NCBI RefSeq assembly: GCF_019956555.1 | Contig: NZ_JAHBDQ010000033.1 | Coordinates: 124,001 to 188,000, forward strand | Source of the DNA: Pseudomonas sp. A-RE-19 | GTDB taxonomy: Bacteria > Pseudomonadota > Gammaproteobacteria > Pseudomonadales > Pseudomonadaceae | Length of the DNA stretch: 64,000 nucleotides | Direction: 5' to 3' | In this document: in pieces, positions 7,582-16,800 of the stretch | Numbering within the stretch: position 1 is the stretch's first letter | Layout: every line of letters begins with the position of its first letter | The notes under the pieces: generated by a model | Databases searched by the model: none | What the model was told of the DNA's origin: nothing | The model's input: the letters and a program-made list of their open reading frames with translations, nothing else | Program-made: the position numbers and the translations under genes

Positions 7582-7983
7582 TAAATATCAACCATTGTTT
7601 ATAGCTTGAGCCAATTGCACGCCATAAATGAAATGCAGAGATATCTCTGCGTGAGATCAGCATCCTACACCTCTGGGAGCTATACAAAAACCAATGTCGC
7701 AAACACGACAAACAATCGTTAAATAATATTTCGCTCTCAAGCCTTCGGATGACAGTTTTTTTGTTTCTATCGGAACACCAACTTATCGAAACTTCCCACA
7801 GTTATTTCTTACAGCAATTTCTTACAGAAATTACCCAGCCTTGAATGAATCATTTAATTACATAGATGTTCATTTATTTGATTAATAAAATTGAATTTTC
7901 TGGTAATAAATCTACCGAGCCGTCAATTCACGTAACGTCGCCAAGGGACTGGCACCTTCATAAACCTTGCAAGGAGCTTCGCC
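7582..7983. other. AT-rich 402-base gap between the XRE gene and a DUF6124 gene
   Basis: Divergent intergenic region. It holds the 16-bp palindrome at 7635-7650, a TGTCG/CGACA inverted pair at 7695-7710, and a direct repeat of ATTTCTTACAG (7804-7814 and 7817-7827). The Shine-Dalgarno AAGGAG for the gene at 7984 lies near its right end. Reading frames here are shadows or random. I see no convincing -35/-10 pair. Confidence 0.6.
7635..7650. promoter_or_regulatory. Perfect 16-bp palindrome, candidate operator of the XRE regulator
   Basis: GCAGAGATATCTCTGC is fully self-complementary and lies in the upstream region of the XRE gene, where an autoregulatory operator is expected. A weaker TGTCG-N6-CGACA inverted pair is at 7695-7710. 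Confidence 0.45.
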
Positions 7984-8367
7984 ATGAAAAAGACCAACCC
8001 AAACTCCCCAGAATCCCCAGACCTCCCAACCGACGACACCGTCGATTTATCCAAACTCTCCGAAGTCACCCAACGCCGCGTCAGCGCCCGTCTGCGCAAA
8101 CCAGACCGCCCCGACCCGGTCAGTCACTTCTTCACCATCGTCCCAAATGCCGACACGGCATCCCTGCTCTGTCACGCCTGCGAAACCCTTGCCTCGCTGA
8201 ATGTCATGACCACCGATCTCGCCTGCGAGCTGGAAGGCTCGCGCCGCAATGTGGCGTTGGCCATTCAACAGCTGGCCGTGCTAGGTGAGTTATTGGTCAA
8301 TCAAGCGCTAGACAACCTGGAACCACCCACAGGGTTGTCTGCAGCTCCGTTGAACAGCCAACGCTGA
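7984..8367 (+). CDS. DUF6124 family protein
   Basis: A 127-residue protein typical of Pseudomonas. The N-terminus is Pro/Ser/Asp rich (KKTNPNSPESPDLP). The core contains FFTIVPNADTASLLCHACETLASLNVMTTDLACELEGSRRNVALAIQQLAVLGELLVNQAL, a mostly helical stretch shared by the DUF6124 family. No signal peptide or membrane segment is visible, so it is probably cytosolic. ATG 7984 follows AAGGAG at about 9 bases. Function is unknown. The short gene at 8405 follows after 37 bases and is likely in the same operon. Confidence 0.75.
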   Translation: MKKTNPNSPESPDLPTDDTVDLSKLSEVTQRRVSARLRKPDRPDPVSHFFTIVPNADTASLLCHACETLASLNVMTTDLACELEGSRRNVALAIQQLAVLGELLVNQALDNLEPPTGLSAAPLNSQR

Positions 8368-8404
8368 GTAGTTCCGTTTTTTTACCAAATGGAGGTTTTT
8401 TGTC

Positions 8405-8659
8405 ATGGATCGATACATGCCTATCACCGGCATCGACTGCACCATCGCATCGTTAGTGATCGACACCGAAGCGCCACTGGACGTGTTGCACGAAACAGCG
8501 GCCTATCGCATTCGCACCGCGACCCAACTGCTGGAAAATTTCGCGTTTGGCGAGGGCGTTCACAGCGAACTGGCGCGGGTGTTGGTGACTTCATTGCGCG
8601 ATGGTTGCGATTTGATGGATGTCATTGGTCGACGATTGCAGGTGCAGGTTTCGGCGTAG
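8405..8659 (+). CDS. Small hypothetical protein, perhaps DUF3077-like
   Basis: An 84-residue helical protein (ETAAYRIRTATQLLENFAFGEG ... VLVTSLRDGCDLMDVIGRRLQ). Its make-up recalls short DUF3077-type proteins that often sit near DUF6124 genes in Pseudomonas, but the match is weak by eye. The ATG at 8405 has a strong GGAGG 8-9 bases upstream. Its last codons (VSA and TAG) are repeated in decayed form at 5053-5064 as part of LysR copy B. It converges with the LysR gene across a shared hairpin terminator. Confidence 0.6.
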   Translation: MDRYMPITGIDCTIASLVIDTEAPLDVLHETAAYRIRTATQLLENFAFGEGVHSELARVLVTSLRDGCDLMDVIGRRLQVQVSA

Positions 8660-8675
8660 TGCTTGGTAAAGAAAA

Positions 8676-8702
8676 ACGGGTGACCTCACTGGGGTCACCC
8701 GT
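8676..8702 (-). terminator. Intrinsic terminator of the LysR gene
   Basis: ACGGGTGACC (8676-8685) pairs perfectly with GGTCACCCGT (8693-8702) around a 7-base loop. On the minus strand the stem is followed by a TTTTTC run, so it ends the LysR transcript and can also serve the convergent gene. A degenerate copy is at 5083-5109. Confidence 0.8.
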
Positions 8703-8704
8703 AG

Positions 8705-9607
8705 TTATGACTTCAGAGGCTCAACCTTACGCGTTAGCAACTCCACAAACGCCTTTGCCATCGGCGACTTCTGATCCTTGCGCTGCACCAGCCACACCGC
8801 TGACACCGCTTCCGGATCCAGCAACGGCCGATACACCACGCCATCGATACGCATCCGCTGATAAGACGCCGGCAACACCGACACCCCAAGCCCCGCCGCC
8901 ACCAACCCAATGATGGTCATCGCCTCGCCAGCCTCCTGGGCGAAGTGCGGGCTGAAGCCGGCATCCCGTGCCAGGCTGAGCAGCTGTGCGTACAGACCGC
9001 TGCCATAGCTGCGTGGGAAAAACACGAAGGGTTCGAGGGCCAGCGCCGAGAGGAATAATCCTTCTTCGCTGCCATTCACCAGCGGATGCTTGGAGCTGAG
9101 CACCGCCACCAATGGCTCACGCATCAATTCCACCACGCTGAGGGAGTCCGGCAAGCCCAACGGTCGCATGATGCCGACTTCGATCGACTCGTCCACCAGT
9201 GCGTCCGCCACTTGGGTACTGCTCATTTCCCGCAGGTTCAGGTGCACCGCCGGAAAGCGCTGACGAAACGAAAAGATCGCCTGGGGAATGGTCGAGTTGA
9301 ACGGCGCCGACGAGGTGAAGCCGATCTTCAGCTCACCTAACTCTCCGAGTTGTGCCCGCCGCGCAACGTCCGCCGCTTTGTCGACCTGAGCCAGCACCAA
9401 CCGCGCCTCTTCCAGAAACAGCCGACCGGCCTCACTGAGCTCGACCCGACGATTGGTTCGCTCGAACAGACGCGCGCCCACTTCCTGCTCCAGCGCCTGA
9501 ATCTGCTGACTCAACGGCGGTTGCGAGATGCCCAGCACTTGTGCAGCGCGGCCGAAATGCAGTTCTTCGGCGACGGCGATGAAGTAGCGCAGGTGACGCA
9601 ATTCCAT
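8705..9607 (-). CDS. LysR-family transcriptional regulator (YnfL-like)
   Basis: A 300-residue regulator. The winged HTH covers residues 1-60 (MELRHLRYFIAVAEELHFGRAAQVLGISQPPLSQQIQALE), and a two-lobed ligand-binding domain runs from about 90 to 295. Length is standard. It is divergent from an MFS exporter gene 119 bases away, and LysR regulators usually control such a divergent partner; the E. coli ynfL/ynfM pair has the same arrangement. The inducer is unknown. Its last 160 bases are duplicated at 5.1 kb and, more decayed, at 3.7 kb. Confidence 0.9.
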   Translation of the reverse strand: MELRHLRYFIAVAEELHFGRAAQVLGISQPPLSQQIQALEQEVGARLFERTNRRVELSEAGRLFLEEARLVLAQVDKAADVARRAQLGELGELKIGFTSSAPFNSTIPQAIFSFRQRFPAVHLNLREMSSTQVADALVDESIEVGIMRPLGLPDSLSVVELMREPLVAVLSSKHPLVNGSEEGLFLSALALEPFVFFPRSYGSGLYAQLLSLARDAGFSPHFAQEAGEAMTIIGLVAAGLGVSVLPASYQRMRIDGVVYRPLLDPEAVSAVWLVQRKDQKSPMAKAFVELLTRKVEPLKS

Positions 9608-9726
9608 GAAAACTCCATTAGGTCGTTAAACCTATCAAACAGGTCGAACAATATATTGGATTGAATCATTAGCCAGCTATATGATTTTTTCATTGCCTGA
9701 CCGGCTGCGCCCCTCCGAGGTCCGAA

Positions 9727-11001
9727 GTGAAAACTGCTGTCGCCCCACTCGCCCATGAAATTCCGCCTGCCGCGCGGGACGATGTCGTCGCTGAGCTAAA
9801 CGAGATCTACATCGAAAAAGGCACGCCGCTGTTCATGCGCACGGTGCTGGCGCTGTTCTCCGGCGGCTTCGCGACCTTTGCCCTGCTCTACTGCGTGCAA
9901 CCAATGATGCCGCTGCTGTCCCGCGAGTTTTCCATCAACGCGGCCCAGAGCAGCCTGATTCTGTCGGTCGCCACCGGCATGCTCGCCATCGGCTTGCTGA
10001 TCACCGGTCCCATCTCTGATCGCATCGGGCGTAAACCGGTGATGGTCGCCGCGCTGTTTGCCGCAGCGCTGTGCACCATGGCCAGCGCGATGATCCCGAG
10101 CTGGCAAGGCGTGCTGGTGATGCGGGCGCTGGTGGGGTTGTCGTTGAGCGGTCTGGCGGCGGTCGCGATGACTTACTTGAGCGAAGAAATCCATCCGCAG
10201 CACCTTGGCCTGGCCATGGGGTTATACATCGGCGGCAATGCCATCGGCGGCATGTGTGGACGATTGATCGTCGGGGTACTGATCGACTTCGTCAGCTGGC
10301 ACACGGCAATGCTGGTCATCGGTGGCCTGGCGCTGATTGCCGCAGCGGTGTTCTGGAAAATCCTCCCCGAGTCGCGCAACTTCCGCGCTCGCTCGCTGCA
10401 CCCTCGCAGCTTGCTGGACGGCTTCACCATGCACTTTCGCGACGCCGGCCTGCCGCTGTTGTTTGTCGAAGCGTTCGTGCTGATGGGCGCGTTCGTCACG
10501 CTGTTCAACTACATCGGCTATCGCTTGCTGGCCGAGCCGTATCACATGGACCAAGCCTTTGTCGGGCTGCTTTCGGTGGTGTACCTGTCGGGCATCTACA
10601 GCTCGGCGAAAATCGGCGCCCTGGCCGACCAGCTCGGCCGGCGCAAAGTGCTCTGGGCAACCATTGTGGTCATGCTCGCGGGCATCGCCCTGACCATGTT
10701 CACGCCGTTACCGCTGGTGATCATCGGCATGCTGATCTTCACCTTTGGTTTCTTCGGGGCGCATTCGGTGGCCAGCAGCTGGATCGGCCGTCGTGCGATC
10801 AAGGCCAGAGGACAGGCGTCGTCGCTGTACCTGTTCAGCTATTACGCCGGGTCGAGTATCGCGGGTACAGCAGGCGGCGTGGCCTGGCACCTGGGAGGCT
10901 GGAACGGGATCGGGTTGTTTATTGGCGGGTTGCTGGTGATTGCGCTGTTGGTGGCGTTGAAACTGGCGAAGTTGCCGCCGTTGGTAAATTTGAAAGCCTG
11001 A
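9727..11001 (+). CDS. MFS exporter, YnfM-like
   Basis: A 424-residue, twelve-segment major facilitator of the inner membrane. The MFS motif A GPISDRIGRKPV lies at residues 94-105, and a second copy, GALADQLGRRK, sits between the later segments, as expected for the duplicated 6+6 fold. A soluble N-terminal lead of about 35 residues precedes the first segment. The start is GTG 9727, with GAGG 7 bases upstream. Divergent from the LysR gene, likely its regulator. Family members export sugars or drugs by proton antiport; the substrate here cannot be told from sequence. Confidence 0.85.
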   Translation: MKTAVAPLAHEIPPAARDDVVAELNEIYIEKGTPLFMRTVLALFSGGFATFALLYCVQPMMPLLSREFSINAAQSSLILSVATGMLAIGLLITGPISDRIGRKPVMVAALFAAALCTMASAMIPSWQGVLVMRALVGLSLSGLAAVAMTYLSEEIHPQHLGLAMGLYIGGNAIGGMCGRLIVGVLIDFVSWHTAMLVIGGLALIAAAVFWKILPESRNFRARSLHPRSLLDGFTMHFRDAGLPLLFVEAFVLMGAFVTLFNYIGYRLLAEPYHMDQAFVGLLSVVYLSGIYSSAKIGALADQLGRRKVLWATIVVMLAGIALTMFTPLPLVIIGMLIFTFGFFGAHSVASSWIGRRAIKARGQASSLYLFSYYAGSSIAGTAGGVAWHLGGWNGIGLFIGGLLVIALLVALKLAKLPPLVNLKA

Positions 11002-11028
11002 CGGCAGTATCCGGTCAGCCACAAACAA

Positions 11029-11119
11029 CTGTGGGAGCGAGCCTGCTCGCGAAGGGTCATAACATCCAACATCTAAGTTGACTGTTATACCGCTATCGCG
11101 AGCAGGCTCGCTCCCACAG
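11029..11119. repeat. REP inverted pair, GTGGGAGCGAGCCTGCTCGCGA type
   Basis: Two facing copies, ctGTGGGAGCGAGCCTGCTC at the left and its complement ending in CTCCCACAG at the right, with about 40 bases between. It could fold as a long hairpin between the MFS and hemE 3' ends. Confidence 0.9.
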
Positions 11120-11148
11120 AAAAGCGGGGACTTTTTATCAGGCTGCTA

Positions 11149-12216
11149 TCACTCGTGATACTGCGCCGACAGTTCATGCACCGCGCGCAGGAACGCCCCA
11201 GCATGTTCCGGGTCGACTTCCGGCGTGATGCCATGGCCGAGGTTGAACACGTGGCCGCTGCCCTTGCCGTAGCTGGCGAGAATGCGGCCGACTTCGGCGC
11301 GGATGGCTTCTGGCTTGGCGTACAGCACGGTCGGGTCCATGTTGCCTTGCAGGGCGACTTTGCTGCCGACGCGTTGACGGGCTTCGCCAATGTCGCAGGT
11401 CCAGTCCAGGCCCAATGCATCAGCGCCGGCGTCGGCGATGCTTTCCAGCCACAGGCCGCCGTTCTTGGTAAACAGGATGACCGGCACTTTGCGGCCTTCG
11501 TGTTCGCGGATCAGGCCGCTGACGATTTTGCGCATGTAGGCCAGGGAGAATTCCTGATAGGCCGCCGCAGAGAGGTTACCGCCCCAGGTGTCGAAGATCT
11601 GCACCGCTTGCGCACCGGCCATGATCTGGCCGTTGAGGTAAGAGGTGACCGATTGCGCGAGCTTGTCCAGCAGCAGGTGCATGGCTTGCGGGTTGTCGTA
11701 GAGCATGGCCTTGGTCTTGCGGAAGTCTTTCGACGAGCCGCCTTCGACCATGTAGGTGGCCAGGGTCCATGGGCTGCCGGAGAAGCCGATCAGCGGCACG
11801 CGGCCGTTCAGTTCGCGGCGGATGGTGCTGACCGCGTCCATGACGTAGCCGAGGTCTTTGTGCGGGTCAGGAATCGGCAAGGCTTCGACGTCGGCCATTG
11901 TGCTGACGACTTTTTTGAAGCGCGGGCCTTCACCGGTTTCGAAGTACAGGCCCTGGCCCATGGCATCGGGGATGGTCAGGATGTCGGAGAACAGGATTGC
12001 CGCATCCAGTTGTGGATAGCGGTCGAGCGGCTGCATCGTGACTTCGCAAGCGAACGCCGGGTTCATGCACAGGCTCATGAAGTCACCGGCCTTGGCACGG
12101 CTGGCGCGGTATTCAGGCAGGTAGCGACCGGCCTGACGCATCATCCACACGGGGGTGACGTCTACGGGTTGCTTGAGCAGGGCGCGAAGGAAACGGTCGT
12201 TCTTCAGGGCAGTCAT
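11149..12216 (-). CDS. hemE: Uroporphyrinogen decarboxylase
   Basis: A 355-residue cytosolic enzyme that removes four carboxyl groups from uroporphyrinogen III to give coproporphyrinogen III in heme synthesis. The substrate-binding signature RQAGRYLPEYR starts at Arg27, and the catalytic Asp is Asp78 in ILFSDIL. The second family signature appears in the GFSGSPWTLATYM region. Length and start match the family. It lies downstream of gltBD on the same strand, separated by a REP pair, and converges with the MFS gene. Confidence 0.97.
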   Translation of the reverse strand: MTALKNDRFLRALLKQPVDVTPVWMMRQAGRYLPEYRASRAKAGDFMSLCMNPAFACEVTMQPLDRYPQLDAAILFSDILTIPDAMGQGLYFETGEGPRFKKVVSTMADVEALPIPDPHKDLGYVMDAVSTIRRELNGRVPLIGFSGSPWTLATYMVEGGSSKDFRKTKAMLYDNPQAMHLLLDKLAQSVTSYLNGQIMAGAQAVQIFDTWGGNLSAAAYQEFSLAYMRKIVSGLIREHEGRKVPVILFTKNGGLWLESIADAGADALGLDWTCDIGEARQRVGSKVALQGNMDPTVLYAKPEAIRAEVGRILASYGKGSGHVFNLGHGITPEVDPEHAGAFLRAVHELSAQYHE

Positions 12217-12353
12217 GTCGGCATCCGGAAAAAAAGTGCGGGCATTTTCTCAGAGCGCGACGCAAAAGGCACGGCAAGAGCCGCGCCTTTTGTCTATCGG
12301 GTCAATTTGTCGCGGGTTACATCTGCTGATTCTGCGTTGATTCGGCCGACCTC

Positions 12354-12420
12354 TTCGCGGGCAAGCCTCGCTCCTACAGGGGTTTACGCGGTCCCTGTAG
12401 GAGCGAGGCTTGCCCGCGAA
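12354..12420. repeat. REP inverted pair, GTAGGAGCGAGGCTTGCCCGCGAA type
   Basis: TTCGCGGGCAAGCCTCGCTC at the left faces GAGCGAGGCTTGCCCGCGAA at the right with a short centre. Located between hemE and gltD. Confidence 0.9.
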
Positions 12421-12444
12421 TGGAGCGACGCCGATCAAGCAGAT

Positions 12445-13863
12445 TTACACGCCCAGGTAATCCAGGATCCCTTCAGCGGCATTGCGACCTTCGAAGATCG
12501 CCGTTACCACCAGGTCGGAGCCGCGCACCATGTCGCCACCGGCGAAGATTTTCGGGTTACTGGTCTGGTGCTTGTACTGACCTTGTTCCGGCGCCACGAC
12601 GCGGCCCTGGCTGTCGGTCTGGATGCTGAACTGTTCGAACCACGACGCCGGGCTTGGACGGAAACCGAAGGCGATGACCACGGCGTCGGCCGGGATGATC
12701 TCTTCGGAACCCGGGATCGGCTCGGGGCTGCGGCGACCACGGGCGTCCGGCGCGCCGAGACGGGTCTCGACCACTTTCACGCCCTCGACACGGTCTTCAC
12801 CGACGATAGCGATCGGCTGACGGTTGTAGAGGAATTTCACGCCTTCTTCCTTGGCGTTCTTCACCTCTTTGCGCGAGCCCGGCATGTTCGCTTCGTCACG
12901 ACGATAAGCACAGGTCACCGACTTGGCGCCCTGACGAATCGAAGTACGGTTGCAGTCCATCGCCGTGTCGCCGCCACCCAGTACCACGACCTTCTTGCCT
13001 TTCATGTCGACGAAATCTTCCGGCGACTTTTCAAAGCCCAGGTTGCGGTTGACGTTGGCGATCAGGAAGTCCAGCGCGTCATGCACGCCCGGCAGATCTT
13101 CGCCGGCAAAGCCGCCCTTCATGTAGGTGTAGGTGCCCATGCCCATGAACACGGCATCGTATTCTTCGAGCAGTTGCTCGATGGTCACGTCCTTGCCCAC
13201 TTCGGTGTTCAGGCGGAACTCAATGCCCATGCCGGTGAAGACTTCGCGACGATTGCTCAGCACGGTCTTTTCCAGCTTGAACTCGGGAATACCAAAGGTC
13301 AGCAGACCGCCGATTTCCGGGTTCTTGTCGAACACCACCGGGGTCACGCCACCGCGTACCAGCACGTCGGCACAGCCCAGGCCGGCCGGGCCCGCGCCGA
13401 TCACCGCCACACGCTTGCCGGTCGGTTTGACCTTGGACATGTCCGGGCGCCAGCCCATGGCGAACGCGGTGTCGGTGATGTACTTCTCGACCGAACCAAT
13501 GGTCACCGCACCAAAACCGTCGTTGAGGGTGCAGGCACCCTCGCACAGACGATCCTGAGGGCAAACCCTACCGCAGACTTCCGGCAGGGTGTTGGTCTGG
13601 TGCGACAGCTCGGCGGCGGCGAGGATGTTGCCCTCGGCCACCAGCTTGAGCCAGTTGGGAATGAAGTTGTGCACCGGGCACTTCCATTCGCAATACGGGT
13701 TACCGCAACCCAGGCAGCGGTGGGCCTGGTCGGCCGACTGCTGGGGTTTGAACGGTTCGTAGATTTCCACGAACTCTTTCTTGCGTTGACGCAACAGTTT
13801 CTTCTTCGGATCCTTGCGCCCGACATCGATGAACTGGAAGTCGTTATTCAGACGTTCAGCCAT
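12445..13863 (-). CDS. gltD: Glutamate synthase small subunit
   Basis: A 472-residue flavoprotein that passes electrons from NADPH to the large subunit of GOGAT. The N-terminal iron-sulfur region has Cys50, 53, 58, 62 and Cys97, 101, 107, 111. The FAD loop GAGPAG is at 156-161, and a second nucleotide loop LGGGDTAMD for NADPH lies near 290. It follows gltB after 33 bases on the same strand and forms the gltBD operon. Length is normal for the family. Confidence 0.97.
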   Translation of the reverse strand: MAERLNNDFQFIDVGRKDPKKKLLRQRKKEFVEIYEPFKPQQSADQAHRCLGCGNPYCEWKCPVHNFIPNWLKLVAEGNILAAAELSHQTNTLPEVCGRVCPQDRLCEGACTLNDGFGAVTIGSVEKYITDTAFAMGWRPDMSKVKPTGKRVAVIGAGPAGLGCADVLVRGGVTPVVFDKNPEIGGLLTFGIPEFKLEKTVLSNRREVFTGMGIEFRLNTEVGKDVTIEQLLEEYDAVFMGMGTYTYMKGGFAGEDLPGVHDALDFLIANVNRNLGFEKSPEDFVDMKGKKVVVLGGGDTAMDCNRTSIRQGAKSVTCAYRRDEANMPGSRKEVKNAKEEGVKFLYNRQPIAIVGEDRVEGVKVVETRLGAPDARGRRSPEPIPGSEEIIPADAVVIAFGFRPSPASWFEQFSIQTDSQGRVVAPEQGQYKHQTSNPKIFAGGDMVRGSDLVVTAIFEGRNAAEGILDYLGV

Positions 13864-13896
13864 TGTTAAAACCTCATCAAACTCTTCAGGCGCATA

Positions 13897-16800
13897 TCAC
13901 TGCGGGTTGGCACGGGTGCTGGAAAGCAACGATTTCAGGTTGGCAGCCTTGGGCTTGACCAGCCAGAAACGACGCAGATAGTCATCAAGGTTTTCAGCGA
14001 GATTACGACCCCACTCGCTGTCGGTTTCCTCGACGTATTCGTTCAGCACGCGTTGCAGGTGGCTGCGATAGGCTTCCATCGCCTCACCGCTGATCCGCTG
14101 GATTTCCACCAGTTCGTGGTTGACCCGGTCAACGAAGGTGTTGTCCTGGTCGAGCACGTAGGCGAAACCGCCGGTCATGCCTGAGCCGAAGTTGTAACCG
14201 GTCTTACCCAGCACGCAGACGAAACCACCGGTCATGTACTCGCAGCAGTGATCGCCCGTGCCTTCAACCACGGTGTGAGCACCGGAGTTACGCACCGCGA
14301 AGCGCTCGCCCGCGGTGCCGGCGGCGAACAGCTTGCCGCCGGTGGCGCCATACAGGCAGGTGTTGCCGATGATGGCGCTGTCCTGAGTCTTGTAGACGCT
14401 GCCCTTCGGCGGAACGATAACCAGCTTGCCGCCAGTCATGCCCTTGCCGACGTAGTCGTTGGCGTCACCTTCCAGGTACATGTTCAGGCCACCGGCGTTC
14501 CACACACCGAAGCTCTGACCCGCCGTGCCTTTGAAGCGGAAGGTGATCGGCGCGTTGGCCATGCCCTGGTTGCCATGCTTGCGAGCGATTTCACCGGAGA
14601 TCCGCGCACCGATGGAACGGTCGCAGTTGCAGATATCCAGGGCGAAATCGGCGCCGCTCATGTCGTTGATGGCCGAGGTGGCCAGGTCGACCATTTTCTC
14701 GGCCAACAGGCCTTTGTCGAACGGCGGGTTGCGGTCGACCTGGCAGAACTGAGGCTTGTCTGCCGGGATGTGATCGCTGCCGAGCAACGGGGTCAGGTCC
14801 AGGTGGTTTTGCTTGGCGGTCTGGCCTTCGAGGATTTCCAGCAGATCGGTACGGCCGATCAGCTCTTCGAGGGAGCGCACGCCCAGCTTGGCCAGCCACT
14901 CACGGGTTTCTTCGGCGACGTAGGTGAAGAAATTCACCACCATGTCGACGGTACCGATGTAGTGATCCTTGCGCAGCTTCTCGTTCTGAGTCGCGACGCC
15001 GGTGGCGCAGTTGTTCAGGTGGCAAATACGCAGGTATTTGCAGCCCAGGGCGATCATTGGCGCGGTGCCGAAGCCGAAGCTTTCAGCGCCGAGGATCGCT
15101 GCCTTGATCACGTCGAGGCCGGTTTTCAGGCCGCCGTCAGTCTGCACCCGGACCTTGCCGCGCAGGTCGTTGCCGCGCAGGGTCTGGTGGGTTTCGGCCA
15201 GGCCGAGCTCCCACGGGGCGCCCGCGTATTTGATCGAGGTCAGCGGCGATGCACCGGTGCCGCCGTCGTAGCCGGAGATGGTGATCAAGTCCGCATAAGC
15301 CTTGGCCACGCCGGCAGCGATGGTACCAACGCCCGCTTCTGCAACCAGCTTCACCGAGACCAGCGCCTTCGGGTTGACTTGTTTCAGGTCGAAAATCAGC
15401 TGCGACAAGTCTTCGATCGAATAGATGTCGTGGTGCGGCGGAGGCGAGATCAGGGTCACGCCCGGCACTGCGTAACGCAGTTTGGCGATCAGACCGTTGA
15501 CCTTGCCGCCCGGCAACTGACCACCTTCGCCTGGCTTGGCGCCTTGGGCGACCTTGATCTGCAGCACTTCAGCGTTGACCAGGTATTCCGGGGTCACACC
15601 AAAACGGCCAGTGGCAACCTGCTTGATTTTCGAGCTCTTGATAGTGCCGTAGCGCGCCGGGTCTTCGCCGCCTTCGCCGGAGTTGGAACGCGCACCGAGG
15701 CGGTTCATGGCTTCGGCCAGGGCTTCGTGGGCTTCCGGCGACAGCGCACCGAGGGAGATGCCCGCTGAGTCGAAGCGCTTGAGCACCGATTCCAGCGGTT
15801 CGATCTCGCTGATGTCCAGCGGCGTATCGAGGGTCTTGACCTTGAACAGGTCGCGGATCATCGACACCGGACGGTTGTCCACCAGCGCCGTGTATTCCTT
15901 GAACTTGCTGTAGTCGCCCTGCTGCACAGCCGCTTGCAGGGTGCTGACCACATCCGGGTTGTAGGCGTGATATTCGCCACCGTGGACGAATTTCAGCAGG
16001 CCGCCTTGCTGGATCGGCTTGCGCGGGCTCCAGGCTTCGGCTGCGAGGGCTTTCTGCTCGGCTTCGATGTCGACGAAACGCGCACCCTTGATGCGGCTCG
16101 GCACGCCACGGAAGCTCAGCTCGCAGACTTCTTCGGACAGGCCGATGGCTTCGAACAGTTGCGCACCGCGGTACGAGGCGATGGTGGAGATGCCCATCTT
16201 CGACAGGATCTTCAGCAGGCCTTTGGTGATGCCTTTACGGTAGTTCTTGAACACCTCATAGAGGTCGCCCAGCACTTCACCGGTACGGATCAGGTCGCCC
16301 AGCACTTCGTAGGCCAGGAATGGATAGACCGCCGAGGCGCCGAAACCGATCAGCACCGCGAAGTGGTGCGGATCGCGAGCAGTAGCGGTTTCTACCAGGA
16401 TGTTGGAGTCGCAACGCAGGCCTTTTTCGGTCAGGCGGTGATGCACCGCGCCGGTAGCAAGCGAAGCGTGGATCGGCAACTTGCCCGGGGCGATGTGACG
16501 ATCACTCAGCACGATCTGGGTGCGACCGGCGCGAACGGCTTCTTCAGCCTGATCGGCGACATTACGCACCGCAGCTTCGAGGCCGACGCTCTCGTCGTAG
16601 TTGAGGTCGATGATCTGGCGTTCGAAGCCCGGACGATCGAGGTTCATCAGCGAGCGCCACTTGGCCGGGGAAATGACCGGCGAGCTGAGGATCACGCGCG
16701 AGGCGTGTTCCGGCGACTCCTGGAAAATGTTGCGCTCGGCACCGAGGCAGATTTCCAGCGACATGACGATGGCTTCGCGCAGCGGGTCGATCGGCGGGTT

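Noticed and set aside
2594..11000. Integrative element or prophage
   Set aside because: No integrase, tRNA attachment site, transposase or phage structural gene is visible; the repeats are LysR gene fragments.
11155..13869. A 904-codon open frame on the plus strand
   Set aside because: It is antisense to hemE and gltD, runs across the REP pair between them, and has the Arg/Gly/His-rich make-up of a shadow frame in GC-rich DNA.
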